A stretch of DNA of 35,655 nt from CAYLGT01 sp964383465 (GTDB lineage Bacteria; Patescibacteriota; Saccharimonadia; Saccharimonadales; Saccharimonadaceae): positions 1 to 35,655 of the forward strand of contig CAYLGT010000008.1 in NCBI GenBank assembly GCA_964383465.1, given 5' to 3'. The translations under genes and the position numbers were made by a program. Below, in pieces: positions 5,990 to 12,636 of the stretch (positions within the stretch are counted from its first letter, which is position 1; every line of letters begins with the position of its first letter). The notes beneath the pieces are model-generated. The model made no database searches and was not told where the DNA came from. It saw only the letters and a program-made list of their open reading frames with translations.

Positions 5990-6376
5990 ATGGCAAGCAA
6001 TAAAGATGCACTTCGAGCCGTTTCACTTGCGACCAGCGGCTCAGTCCCTCAGGAGCCATGGAGACAGCTTGAGCAGTCTGTCACTGACGCTTTAGCGCGT
6101 CTTCATGAGGCAGGATATCCTGGAGGGGAGCTCGTCCTGGACTCGAACGATGAGCAAATTGTCATCTGGGAAATGCCTGAGCTTCCTGAGGCAGGCCCGG
6201 GTAGCCGTGTCGCTTTCGACGCCGATGGCCGACTCCTCGGCTTGGCGACTCGAACTAACCGCTGGTACGAGTGGTACGCGCCGCGGGCAGCGAACAGCTG
6301 GATGTTCTTCGCCGCAAATGTCACAACGGACAGAACCCTCTTCATCAAGGACTGGGTCGACAGCTTAGCTCGCTGA
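5990..6376 (+). CDS. Hypothetical 128-aa protein
   Basis: Unrecognised soluble acidic protein. ATG at 5990 follows a weak purine stretch (GAGAGTGGTGAC); with the structured leader this suggests controlled initiation. The middle has beta-type segments (ELVLDSNDEQIVIWEMPE; RVAFDADGRLLGLA) and the C-terminal half is rich in Trp, Tyr and Phe. There is no export signal. It closes the 4151-6376 series of single-gene units and ends 11 bases before a terminator. Confidence 0.65.
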   Translation: MASNKDALRAVSLATSGSVPQEPWRQLEQSVTDALARLHEAGYPGGELVLDSNDEQIVIWEMPELPEAGPGSRVAFDADGRLLGLATRTNRWYEWYAPRAANSWMFFAANVTTDRTLFIKDWVDSLAR

Positions 6377-6387
6377 TCCTCAGCACC

Positions 6388-6418
6388 AAAGGGCCTCAAT
6401 GTGTAGTTGGGGCCCTTT
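6388..6418 (+). terminator. Terminator after the 5990 gene
   Basis: Stem AAAGGGCC/GGCCCTTT with a 15-base loop, then AACTTACTC. Bidirectional in form. Confidence 0.65.
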
Positions 6419-6436
6419 AACTTACTCTAAAATCAT

Positions 6437-6468
6437 AAAAATCCAGCGAATTTACTTCGTGGATTTTT
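6437..6468. terminator. AT-rich hairpin, possible back-up terminator
   Basis: Perfect stem AAAAATCCA/TGGATTTTT with an inner CGAA/TTCG stem. The T-rich arms would act in either direction. It lies between the 5990 gene and the ncRNA terminator. Confidence 0.5.
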
Positions 6469-6572
6469 ATATAACTAAAGGAAAAAGCCCAGCCAGACAA
6501 ACCATAGTTTGCCTGCGCGATAAGAAAAAACCTTGGTTTTGTCCTATAGAGCGAGCCAGCGAGCGACAAACT

Positions 6573-7106
6573 AAAAGGCGCCAGGTAAGGGTGGGCATCA
6601 CCTGGCGCCATTTGGCCCTTCAACCCACCCCGGACGTCGTGCGACGAAGCGCTCTCATGTATTGATGTACGTATGGGCGCCTGGGCGAACCAGTTGTTCA
6701 TACTCGTACGATGCATGATCGTCATTGATCGGGTTCTTGCCACCTCGCAGAGGAAAGCAAGAGGTTAAAGGGATTAGTATGCACACCAGCCTTATATGGC
6801 CTAAAAGTGGAGGGTAGAAAACTTCTATGGCCAGCAAGGTGTGCACTCTAATGCATGAGCTTTACATAGGCCCCTAGGCACAAAGCGATGATCTGAGTTT
6901 GATCAATGACAGATGCACGGTTGTCATCCTTGAGCGAAGCATATCGGACAATATGCTGAGTAAAAGGAGGGCGACTGTGCGCTGTCAGAAGCGGACTCGG
7001 CCGTCGTTTTGTATCTAGGGGACTATGAAGTGTTGCGATGCAACACACTCATGTTTAGAATTGGGGGTATAAGGTGCGATTGGACCGCTGTTTTAGCGAT
7101 CAACCA
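6573..7106 (-). ncRNA. Large structured non-coding RNA, family not recognised
   Basis: This stretch holds no credible protein gene but has a consensus minus-strand promoter at 7141-7113 and a strong terminator at 6609-6577, predicting an RNA of about 530 nt. Visible helices (plus coordinates): 7-bp hairpin at 7087-7105; 7-bp GTGTTGC/GCAACAC with a triloop at 7030-7046; GCATAT/ATATGC at 6939-6956; a long-range perfect 10-bp pairing of 6721-6730 with 6901-6910; inside it a long arm pairing 6780-6787 with 6838-6845, GGCC/GGCC and TAGAA/TTCTA; and GTACG-TATG/CATA-CGTAC at 6667-6709 capped by CTGG/CCAG. RNase P signatures (GGAAAG, ACAGAAA), a tmRNA TPsiC arm and the SRP core are absent from this strand. 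Known large RNA families (ROOL, GOLLD, OLE) cannot be excluded by eye. Confidence 0.6.
6577..6609 (-). terminator. Strong terminator of the minus-strand large RNA
   Basis: Perfect 10-bp stem GGCGCCAGGT/ACCTGGCGCC, followed on the minus strand by TTTTAGTTT. The loop contains CCCACCC (minus strand), complementary to GGGTGGG about 28 bases upstream in the same RNA (plus-strand 6624-6630), so an H-type pseudoknot is possible. Confidence 0.8.
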
Positions 7107-7112
7107 TGTAGT

Positions 7113-7141
7113 ATATTAGCACGGTTTGGTTATAAAGTCAA
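7113..7141 (-). promoter_or_regulatory. Promoter of the large RNA
   Basis: On the minus strand: TTGACT (7141-7136), 17 bases, TAATAT (7118-7113). Predicted start near 7106. It overlaps the presumed plus-strand dprA promoter almost completely. Confidence 0.7.
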
Positions 7142-7145
7142 TACT
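7116..7145 (+). promoter_or_regulatory. Possible dprA promoter
   Basis: TTAGCA (7116-7121), 18 bases, AATACT (7140-7145), 13 bases before the dprA ATG. A moderate match, on the opposite strand over the same bases as the ncRNA promoter. Confidence 0.4.
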
Positions 7146-7158
7146 TTTTCACACATTT

Positions 7159-8001
7159 ATGGATAAAATCAATGCCATAAGCGGGATGAATATCCCTGGT
7201 AAGCTTCGCACGATCCCTTCGCCACCGAAAAAACTGTGGCACAGGGGTACTTTACCCGAGGAGTGGCGGAGTATTGTCGCTATCGTGGGAACGCGCAAGC
7301 CGACTGCGTACGGCACGGCTATAACAGAGAAAATTGCCTACGGTCTGGCTGAGCGTGGTGTCGTGATCGCTAGTGGGCTCGCCTATGGAGTTGATGCTAT
7401 CGCCCACCGTGCAGCGCTGAAAGCTGGCGGCGTAACTGTTGCCGTACTCGCAAGCGGCGTTGATCAGATAAGTCCTGCTGGTAACCGACAAATTGCTGCC
7501 GACATGCTCGCGACGGGCGGAGCGATTATCAGTGAGTATGAACCAGGTACTCCTGGGCTCCAGTACCGATTTTTACAGAGAAACCGGTTGGTCATCGGCC
7601 TCTCAGACGCCATGGTTATCACAGAAGCATCGCTGCGCAGTGGGACCCTCAACACTGCATCACACGCACTTGCACAGGGAAAGGATGTCTACGTCGTTCC
7701 CGGCAACATCACAAGCCCTATGAGCGCCGGATGCAATAGCCTCATCTCTCAGGGTGCCATTCCTATAGTTAACGTTGATGAGTTTTGTGAACACATCGCG
7801 CCCCGGGCCGAAGCTCGTAAAACTATGGCATTTAGCGACGATGAACAGGCGATAATAACACTTATAGAGCAAGGTATAGCCGACGGCGATGTGCTACAGC
7901 AAAAAAGCGGTCTCGACTCGACCACTTTTTTGCAAACTATCACCTTGCTTGAAATTACTGGTGTCATCCGCTCACATGGCGGCAATCGGTGGAGTCTGTA
8001 G
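7159..8001 (+). CDS. dprA: DNA-processing protein DprA/Smf
   Basis: A 280-residue protein that binds incoming single-stranded DNA and loads RecA during natural transformation. The Rossmann-like DprA core shows VAIVGTRKPTAYG, the ASGLAYGVDAIAH motif and the FLQRNRLVIGLSDA motif, then TEASLRSGTLNTASHAL. The last 65 residues form a winged-helix-like C-terminal domain. An N-terminal SAM-like domain is short or missing. ATG at 7159 is chosen because the in-frame start at 7126 lies upstream of the likely -10 box. No Shine-Dalgarno is obvious. It fits a naturally competent epibiont and lies close to topA. Confidence 0.93.
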   Translation: MDKINAISGMNIPGKLRTIPSPPKKLWHRGTLPEEWRSIVAIVGTRKPTAYGTAITEKIAYGLAERGVVIASGLAYGVDAIAHRAALKAGGVTVAVLASGVDQISPAGNRQIAADMLATGGAIISEYEPGTPGLQYRFLQRNRLVIGLSDAMVITEASLRSGTLNTASHALAQGKDVYVVPGNITSPMSAGCNSLISQGAIPIVNVDEFCEHIAPRAEARKTMAFSDDEQAIITLIEQGIADGDVLQQKSGLDSTTFLQTITLLEITGVIRSHGGNRWSL

Positions 8002-8018
8002 CTCCAACAGACAAGTAG

Positions 8019-8243
8019 CTAGTTGATTTGAGAAGGAACGACCCGTACAGTGTCTGCAACGGCAACTTCGCCCTTACGCATAAGTGGAGATACCGCGCGG
8101 GGACGATCTATCCGCTCAAACATATCATCAACTGCTTCGCGGAGCCGCATGTCTGTAACTGGCGCGTCGCGTGGAATAACTTCTACACCTACCTGGCCGT
8201 GACGACCGACTACATCTGTTTCAACCCGTGGGGACATTGTCAT
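8019..8243 (-). CDS. Hypothetical ~72-74-aa protein convergent with dprA
   Basis: Unrecognised small soluble protein with a consensus promoter of its own. Two ATG starts are possible: 8243, nine bases after the -10 box (leaderless-like), or 8237, nine bases after an AGGAT sequence. The sequence is rich in Val, Arg and Asp (VETDVVGRHGQVGVEVIPRD at the start), with a predicted amphipathic helix near REAVDDMFERID and no membrane segment. It ends 17 bases from the dprA stop on the opposite strand. The strong promoter and balanced composition argue that it is real. Confidence 0.55.
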   Translation of the reverse strand: MTMSPRVETDVVGRHGQVGVEVIPRDAPVTDMRLREAVDDMFERIDRPRAVSPLMRKGEVAVADTVRVVPSQIN

Positions 8244-8252
8244 AATCCTTTT

Positions 8253-8281
8253 ATTATACAACTTATATACTATTTAGTCAA
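8253..8281 (-). promoter_or_regulatory. Consensus promoter for the 8243 gene
   Basis: Minus strand TTGACT (8281-8276), 17 bases, TATAAT (8258-8253). Close to a perfect sigma-70-type promoter. Confidence 0.75.
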
Positions 8282-8364
8282 TACTTCGGTGGTGGTGTTT
8301 GTTTGTACTAACGTATATATCCGGTATACCCGCCTGGAAACTAGATGTCAACCGTCGAAATAAT

Positions 8365-8395
8365 TTGCATTTTATGGCAGGTAGCGTAGTATAAG
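8365..8395 (+). promoter_or_regulatory. Probable topA promoter
   Basis: TTGCAT (8365-8370), a long 19-base spacer, TATAAG (8390-8395). Predicted start near 8402, about 19 bases before the topA ATG. Confidence 0.45.
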
Positions 8396-8420
8396 GCGTC
8401 GATGGGTACATATATCGCCT

Positions 8421-10832
8421 ATGTCTAAAAACCTGGTTATCGTCGAGTCACCAGCCAAAGCAAAAACTATCGAGAAATATCTCGGGAGTGATTTTCGCGT
8501 ACTCTCAAGCGTCGGACATATCCGATCTATCGTGAAAAAGACCAAAGACGGTACGCCACCGATCGACGTTAAGAATGGGTTTAAAACCGTCTATGAAGTC
8601 GACAGCGAAAAGAAAAAGGTTATCGCTGAGCTGAAAAAAGCTGTCAAAGCCGCCGACACCGTCTGGCTGGCAACCGATGAAGACCGCGAAGGGGAGGCAA
8701 TCGCTTGGCATCTCTGCGAAGTACTCAAGCTCGACCTCGCTACCACGAAGCGAATCGTTTTTCACGAGATCACCAAAGACGCCATAACGGAGGCTATCAA
8801 ATCTCCGCGAGCCGTAGATATGCACTTGGTTCAAGCCCAACAAGCCCGTCAAATCCTGGACAGGATCGTTGGTTTTGAACTGAGCCCAGTAGTCTGGCAA
8901 AAAGTTCCTGGAGGCAAAAGCGCCGGCCGCGTCCAGAGCCCGGCCGTACGACTCCTGGTCGAGCGTGAGCGCGAGATCCGAGCCTTTGAAGGTGATTCAC
9001 AGTTCAAAGTTACCGCCCAGTTCCGCCATGGCAAGGACGAGATAAAAGCCGAGCTTCCCGAGAAATTCGCCACCGAAGCCGAAGCCCAGGCGTTCTTAGA
9101 GAAACTCGACGGCGCGACATTTACGGTCAGCGACGTTGTCAAAACCCCCGGTAAGCGCAACCCGTCTGTACCGTTTACAACCAGTACTCTCCAGCAAGAA
9201 GCCAACTCACGCCTCGGTTTCGGAAGTAAAGCAACCATGGCAAGCGCTCAGAAGCTGTACCAGGACGGAAAAATCACCTACATGCGTACAGACAGCCCGA
9301 CGCTCAGCAAACAAGCCACAGCAGCCGCAGCACGCTTCATAGAGCAGGCATTTGGCAAACAGTACCTGCAGGTTCGTTCGTTCAAAGCCAAAAATGCCAG
9401 CGCACAGGAAGCTCACGAAGCAATCCGCCCAACCGACATGTCGCTCGAACGTGCTAGCAGCAACGAATACGACCAAAAACTCTACGCACTCATCCGTAAC
9501 CGAACCCTCGCCAGTCAAATGACCCCAGCCGAGCTCGAGAAAACCACCGTCACCATCGACATCTCGACCGACTCGCACAGTTTCCAAGCCAAAGGCGAAG
9601 TGATTGTCTTTGATGGATTCCTCCGCGTCTACGGTATGAGCACTAAAGAAACCGACATCCTACCCCCACTAAACGCGCATGACGCCCTCGAGGCGCTCTC
9701 TGTTACGGCTCGTCAAACATTCGCCCGCCCACCAGCCCGCTACACCGAAGGTTCACTTGTGAAAAAACTCGAAGAACTCGGCATCGGCCGCCCAAGCACC
9801 TACGCCACCATCATCGACACAGTCCAGACTCGTGGCTACGTCGAGAAAGGTGAAGGCGAGGGGACTGAGCGAGATGTAGTCGTACTAGGCTTTGGAGCGA
9901 AAGGCCATATCTCTGAAGATGCTGTGAGCGAAGCTCAGCCGAACGCCACAGGCGCGCAGCCCCGTAAAGTGTCTTCTGAAGAGATATGGGCTGGAGCAAG
10001 TAGCCAGATCATCCGCAGTGTCGTCCAGGAAAAAACTGGCGCCGACAGAGGCAAGCTTGTCCCAACTCCAGCCGGAGAACTCATCGCCGACTTCCTTACT
10101 GGCCACTTCGAACAAATCGTTGACTACGGTTTCACCGCAAGTGTCGAAGAGCACTTCGACGACATCGCCGAAAACAAACGTGCTCGAAACGACATGCTCA
10201 TGGAATTTTACACGCCATTTCACGCTCTCATCGAGAAATCTGGCGACATCGACCGAAGTAAAGTAGGAAATAGTCGCGAAATCGGCACCGACCCCAAAAC
10301 CGGACGACCTATACTAGCTCGTTTCGGTCGGTTCGGACCTATGCTGCAACTTGGCGCAACCGAGGACAAGGATAACAAGCCAGAATTTGCCCCGATGCCA
10401 CGTGGTGCCCGTATCGAAACCGTGACACTCGAACAAGCACTTGAGGCGTTCAAACTTCCTCGTGTCGTCGGCCAGACCAAAGACGGCAAAGACATCCGTG
10501 CCAACATCGGTCGGTTTGGACCATATATCCAGGTAGACAAGCTGTTTGTCAGCATCAAACCTGAGGACCCGCACACCATTACGCTTGAAACAGCTCTCGA
10601 ACTCTACGAAGCAAAGCTAAAAGCCGAGGCAGAGAAAAACATCGCTGACTTTGGCGATGGGATCAAAGTTCTCAACGGCCGTTTTGGACCATATATCACC
10701 GACGGCAAAAAGAACGCCAAGATCCCCAAAGACACCGACCCCAAGTCGATCACTCACGCAGAGGCGAAAAAACTCCTCAAAGAAGCCCCGGCCGCAAAAG
10801 GTCGTCGCACTTTCCGCCGCAAGAAAAAGTAG
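8421..10832 (+). CDS. topA: DNA topoisomerase I (type IA)
   Basis: An 803-residue enzyme that relaxes negative supercoils. The TOPRIM domain at the N terminus has the catalytic Glu9 (VIVESPAKA) and the acidic triad DEDRE at 86-90. The active-site Tyr287 lies in KITYMRTDSP. GIGRPSTYA, conserved in the family, follows in the body. The C terminus carries three Topo_C-type repeats with the motif GRFGP (about residues 638, 697 and 752) and a Lys/Arg tail. No cysteines are seen in this region, so the zinc-finger C-terminal domains of E. coli TopA are replaced by the repeats found in many bacteria. Length is usual for this type. Confidence 0.97.
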   Translation: MSKNLVIVESPAKAKTIEKYLGSDFRVLSSVGHIRSIVKKTKDGTPPIDVKNGFKTVYEVDSEKKKVIAELKKAVKAADTVWLATDEDREGEAIAWHLCEVLKLDLATTKRIVFHEITKDAITEAIKSPRAVDMHLVQAQQARQILDRIVGFELSPVVWQKVPGGKSAGRVQSPAVRLLVEREREIRAFEGDSQFKVTAQFRHGKDEIKAELPEKFATEAEAQAFLEKLDGATFTVSDVVKTPGKRNPSVPFTTSTLQQEANSRLGFGSKATMASAQKLYQDGKITYMRTDSPTLSKQATAAAARFIEQAFGKQYLQVRSFKAKNASAQEAHEAIRPTDMSLERASSNEYDQKLYALIRNRTLASQMTPAELEKTTVTIDISTDSHSFQAKGEVIVFDGFLRVYGMSTKETDILPPLNAHDALEALSVTARQTFARPPARYTEGSLVKKLEELGIGRPSTYATIIDTVQTRGYVEKGEGEGTERDVVVLGFGAKGHISEDAVSEAQPNATGAQPRKVSSEEIWAGASSQIIRSVVQEKTGADRGKLVPTPAGELIADFLTGHFEQIVDYGFTASVEEHFDDIAENKRARNDMLMEFYTPFHALIEKSGDIDRSKVGNSREIGTDPKTGRPILARFGRFGPMLQLGATEDKDNKPEFAPMPRGARIETVTLEQALEAFKLPRVVGQTKDGKDIRANIGRFGPYIQVDKLFVSIKPEDPHTITLETALELYEAKLKAEAEKNIADFGDGIKVLNGRFGPYITDGKKNAKIPKDTDPKSITHAEAKKLLKEAPAAKGRRTFRRKKK

Positions 10833-10869
10833 CTCCTTCAGTTGCAATTTCTTATAAACCTGTCATCAT

Positions 10870-11259
10870 ATGTCTATATGGTTTCAGGTACTCCTGCCTG
10901 ACCGTCGCACAACTTTAGGAGTAGTCTTGATCATTTTCAGCCTGGTCATAACAGTCGGAAACTTTCTCGTCTTATATTACGCCGCTAGGTATGTGTTCCT
11001 CTACAGTAGTCGGTCCAACGCTGTCAGCTACCTCAAGGGGGCTCTACTGACGCACGCGCTCCTCACGCTCGTCATACTGGTCGGCTTACTGCAAAACTAC
11101 TGGGGTATCGCGTATTTCACCGCAGCCTCAGCAGGGTCGCTACTGTTTTTGTGGCAGACCTCAGATCGGCGACACACGGGACAAGCCTCACACACCAGTC
11201 GCGTCTATGCACCAGAGGACGACCCTGACTGGGCAAACTACAACCCCCGGAAGGAGTGA
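10870..11259 (+). CDS. Small multi-TM protein with PEDDPxW C-terminal tail (array unit 1)
   Basis: Unrecognised 129-residue membrane protein. Hydrophobic segments lie at about residues 14-45 (probably two helices) and 57-105 (two more), followed by a polar tail ending APEDDPDWANYNPRKE. This tail is shared with the proteins at 12637 and 13443 and, more weakly, 12149. TATAAA at 10853-10858 may be the -10 box, 11 bases before the ATG; there is no clear Shine-Dalgarno. A small second gene follows directly (GTG 11265), as in units 4 and 5. The unit ends with repeated terminator element T1. Function unknown. Confidence 0.72.
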   Translation: MSIWFQVLLPDRRTTLGVVLIIFSLVITVGNFLVLYYAARYVFLYSSRSNAVSYLKGALLTHALLTLVILVGLLQNYWGIAYFTAASAGSLLFLWQTSDRRHTGQASHTSRVYAPEDDPDWANYNPRKE

Positions 11260-11264
11260 GGAAC

Positions 11265-11474
11265 GTGCACCGCTTTTTCCGAAGATTCGAGCGCATTGGC
11301 CTGACCATAGATGTCGATCTGTCGATGATTCCACTTCCTCGAGTGGAGTTAGAGCTATACGAGGAAACCGCCGCATGGATCGCATTCACCATTTCGACCA
11401 GAGGATGTGACCCGGTCTTTATGGTAGAGAAGACACTGACGGTTCCGCCATGGCTCAGAGAACTCCTCCCATAG
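11265..11474 (+). CDS. Small partner protein of array unit 1 (69 aa)
   Basis: Unrecognised soluble protein starting with GTG 11265, eight bases after AAGGAG; an in-frame GTG at 11256 overlaps the stop of the membrane gene but lies too close to the ribosome site. The two genes are probably translationally coupled. The sequence is beta-rich in the middle (PRVELELYEETAAWIAFTIS) and ends in PPWLRELLP. Its stop codon is embedded in the start of terminator element T1. It shows no clear sequence similarity to the partners of units 4 and 5, only equivalent position. Confidence 0.6.
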   Translation: MHRFFRRFERIGLTIDVDLSMIPLPRVELELYEETAAWIAFTISTRGCDPVFMVEKTLTVPPWLRELLP

Positions 11475-11525
11475 CCCGCACCGATCGAGCTGCTCGAAAG
11501 AGTCCGCTCTCGGGGCGGGCTCTTT
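11473..11525 (+). terminator. Repeated terminator element T1
   Basis: Outer arms AGCCCGC/GCGGGCT, middle arms CCGA..GAGC/GCTC.CGG, apical hairpin CTC-GAAA-GAG, then CTTT. First of five related elements (T1-T5) between 11473 and 14223. It begins inside the stop codon of the preceding gene. Confidence 0.85.
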
Positions 11526-11578
11526 CATGCCTAGCCAAGGTGTGGCGACCGCAACAATCTCCGGTTCGTAAGATACGC

Positions 11579-11607
11579 TTGCTACAAACCGTGCAGTATT
11601 GTATAAG
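11579..11607 (+). promoter_or_regulatory. Promoter of the tandem RHH gene
   Basis: TTGCTA (11579-11584), 17 bases, TATAAG (11602-11607). Confidence 0.6.
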
Positions 11608-11622
11608 TATATTCGGTATATC

Positions 11623-11640
11623 CACCTAGAGATAGAGGTG
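11623..11640 (+). promoter_or_regulatory. Hairpin that hides the Shine-Dalgarno of the RHH gene
   Basis: CACCT (11623-11627) pairs with AGGTG (11636-11640), which is the Shine-Dalgarno two bases before the ATG at 11643. Such a stem would lower initiation unless opened. Confidence 0.5.
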
Positions 11641-11642
11641 TC

Positions 11643-11999
11643 ATGGTTACGGTAACCGACGCGAGTAGGGCAACGGATCCTCTCTGGGCGCGTGACAACG
11701 CAGTGACCTTCATGGTCGACGAGCGCGTCATCGCACGCTACGAGGAGTGGGCCAGGCGCCGACAGGAAAGTGCGCCCGATCTCATGCGCATGGCCCTGGA
11801 GGACGTCATCCAGCACCTGGAAAGCGGCCAGATCCAGGTCCTCGTTTTCAACACCGGCAACAACGTTCAGCAAGCCGTCATGATCAGTGCAGCCAACATC
11901 GCTGAACGGTACAAGGCTTACGCGACTGGTGCCGGATACAAGAACGAATGCGACCTCATGCGCTACGCACTCGACATGTGGCACCCGCCGGCCAACTAG
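11643..11999 (+). CDS. Single-chain tandem ribbon-helix-helix-like protein (array unit 2)
   Basis: A 118-residue protein with two similar halves. Residues about 19-60 (AVTFMVDERVIARYEEWARR, then DLMRMALEDVI) fit the ribbon-helix-helix pattern: a short strand, a helix, then S/DLmRxAl. Residues about 77-115 (AVMISAANIAERYKAYATG, then DLMRYALDMW) repeat it. RHH proteins normally act as dimers whose strands pair to bind DNA; two copies in one chain could give a built-in dimer. It is probably a DNA-binding regulator, perhaps of the array; this is inference. It has its own promoter, a Shine-Dalgarno-hiding hairpin (possible autoregulation) and terminator T2. It is the only unit here without a membrane protein. 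Confidence 0.7.
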   Translation: MVTVTDASRATDPLWARDNAVTFMVDERVIARYEEWARRRQESAPDLMRMALEDVIQHLESGQIQVLVFNTGNNVQQAVMISAANIAERYKAYATGAGYKNECDLMRYALDMWHPPAN

Positions 12000-12059
12000 C
12001 CCGCCCACGATTGAGCCCGTTCAGGAACTTCCTGACACCGCTCTCGGGGCGGGCTCTTT
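11998..12059 (+). terminator. Repeated terminator element T2
   Basis: Same outer arms as T1 (AGCCCGCC/GGCGGGCT) and the same 3' half CCGCTCTCGGGGCGGGCT, but a different, longer apical hairpin TCAGGA-ACT-TCCTGA. It starts inside the stop codon of the RHH gene and is followed by CTTTCGTTTTT. Confidence 0.85.
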
Positions 12060-12114
12060 CGTTTTTATTGACATATGATGCTTTTTGTATCAAAGTAGGC
12101 TTATCCCGACGCTT

Positions 12115-12133
12115 AGGAGTCGACATGATGTAA
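12115..12133 (+). other. Ideal ribosome site followed by a two-codon ORF (ATG ATG TAA) before the 12149 gene
   Basis: AGGAG (12115-12119), five bases, then ATG at 12125, ATG, TAA, in frame with the 12149 start. In units 4 and 5 the equivalent AGGAG leads into the membrane protein itself. Either codon 3 is a nonsense mutation or sequencing error in a longer gene, or this is a minimal upstream ORF with reinitiation at 12149. Confidence 0.5.
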
Positions 12134-12148
12134 CTTTTTATTTGCGCT

Positions 12149-12517
12149 ATGACGTTTAGCGCTGGCCTAGTGCTTGGAATGGCCGCTATGCATACGCACG
12201 GTAAAACGTGCGGCCGCAGCGAGCTAGTGTTTCTTGTCACAACATCTGCCGTAGTGGGGGCATGTGTTGGCCTTGCTGCTCAGAGCCTTTTCATGCCGGC
12301 GATGTTCGTTGGTTTCATCTCTGGGATGCTCGGTGTCGCCCACAACAACGGCCTCTATCTGTTCAAGTCTCCTGTCGCCACGAAGGCGACAACGTGGGCG
12401 CCCAGCTGGGCAGAGCGGGTGAGGGCGGCGAACAACGTTATGCAAGCACAGGGCGAACAGCGCCTCACCGAAGACAGTCCTGCCTGGACCGAATACTGCC
12501 GGCAGAATCGTCTCTAA
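12149..12517 (+). CDS. Small membrane protein with divergent EDSPAWTEY tail (array unit 3)
   Basis: Unrecognised 122-residue protein. Hydrophobic segments lie at about residues 1-15, 27-45 and 47-65, then a polar C-terminal region ending LTEDSPAWTEYCRQNRL, which aligns with the PEDDPNWTNY tail of units 1, 4 and 5. There is no ribosome site just before the ATG; the good AGGAG lies 24 bases further upstream in front of an in-frame ATG ATG TAA. Without that stop the frame would add LFICA to the first membrane helix, so the 5' end may be damaged. No partner gene follows; terminator T3 begins at the stop codon. Confidence 0.6.
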   Translation: MTFSAGLVLGMAAMHTHGKTCGRSELVFLVTTSAVVGACVGLAAQSLFMPAMFVGFISGMLGVAHNNGLYLFKSPVATKATTWAPSWAERVRAANNVMQAQGEQRLTEDSPAWTEYCRQNRL

Positions 12518-12570
12518 AGCCCGCGCCAATCGAGCAACTCGAAAGAGTCCGCTCTCGGGGCGGGTTCTTT
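12518..12570 (+). terminator. Repeated terminator element T3
   Basis: AGCCCGC (5') with GCGGGTT (3'): the 3' arm has C-to-T, keeping a G-U pair. The apical hairpin is ACTC-GAAA-GAGT, with a GNRA loop. Followed by CTTTCA. Confidence 0.85.
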
Positions 12571-12636
12571 CATGGCGAGTGTTGCTTTTTCCAGTGTTTT
12601 GTAGTGCAATACTACTTAACGACGTTAGGAGATAAC

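Noticed and set aside
6527..6540. Perfect 14-bp palindrome AAAACCTTGGTTTT
   Set aside because: Single occurrence in an AT-rich intergenic stretch; could be a binding site but there is no supporting context.
6577..7106. RNase P RNA, tmRNA or SRP RNA for the structured region
   Set aside because: On the transcribed strand the RNase P GGAAAG and ACAGAAA segments, a 7-base tmRNA TPsiC loop with 3' acceptor end and the SRP core are not present. GGAAAG on the other strand has no matching partner segment at the right distance.
12208..12636. Long in-frame extension upstream of the 12637 membrane protein, 271 aa in total
   Set aside because: It overlaps the 12149 gene and terminator T3 in another frame, is Cys/Arg-rich and unlike a protein; GTG 12637 has an ideal ribosome site.
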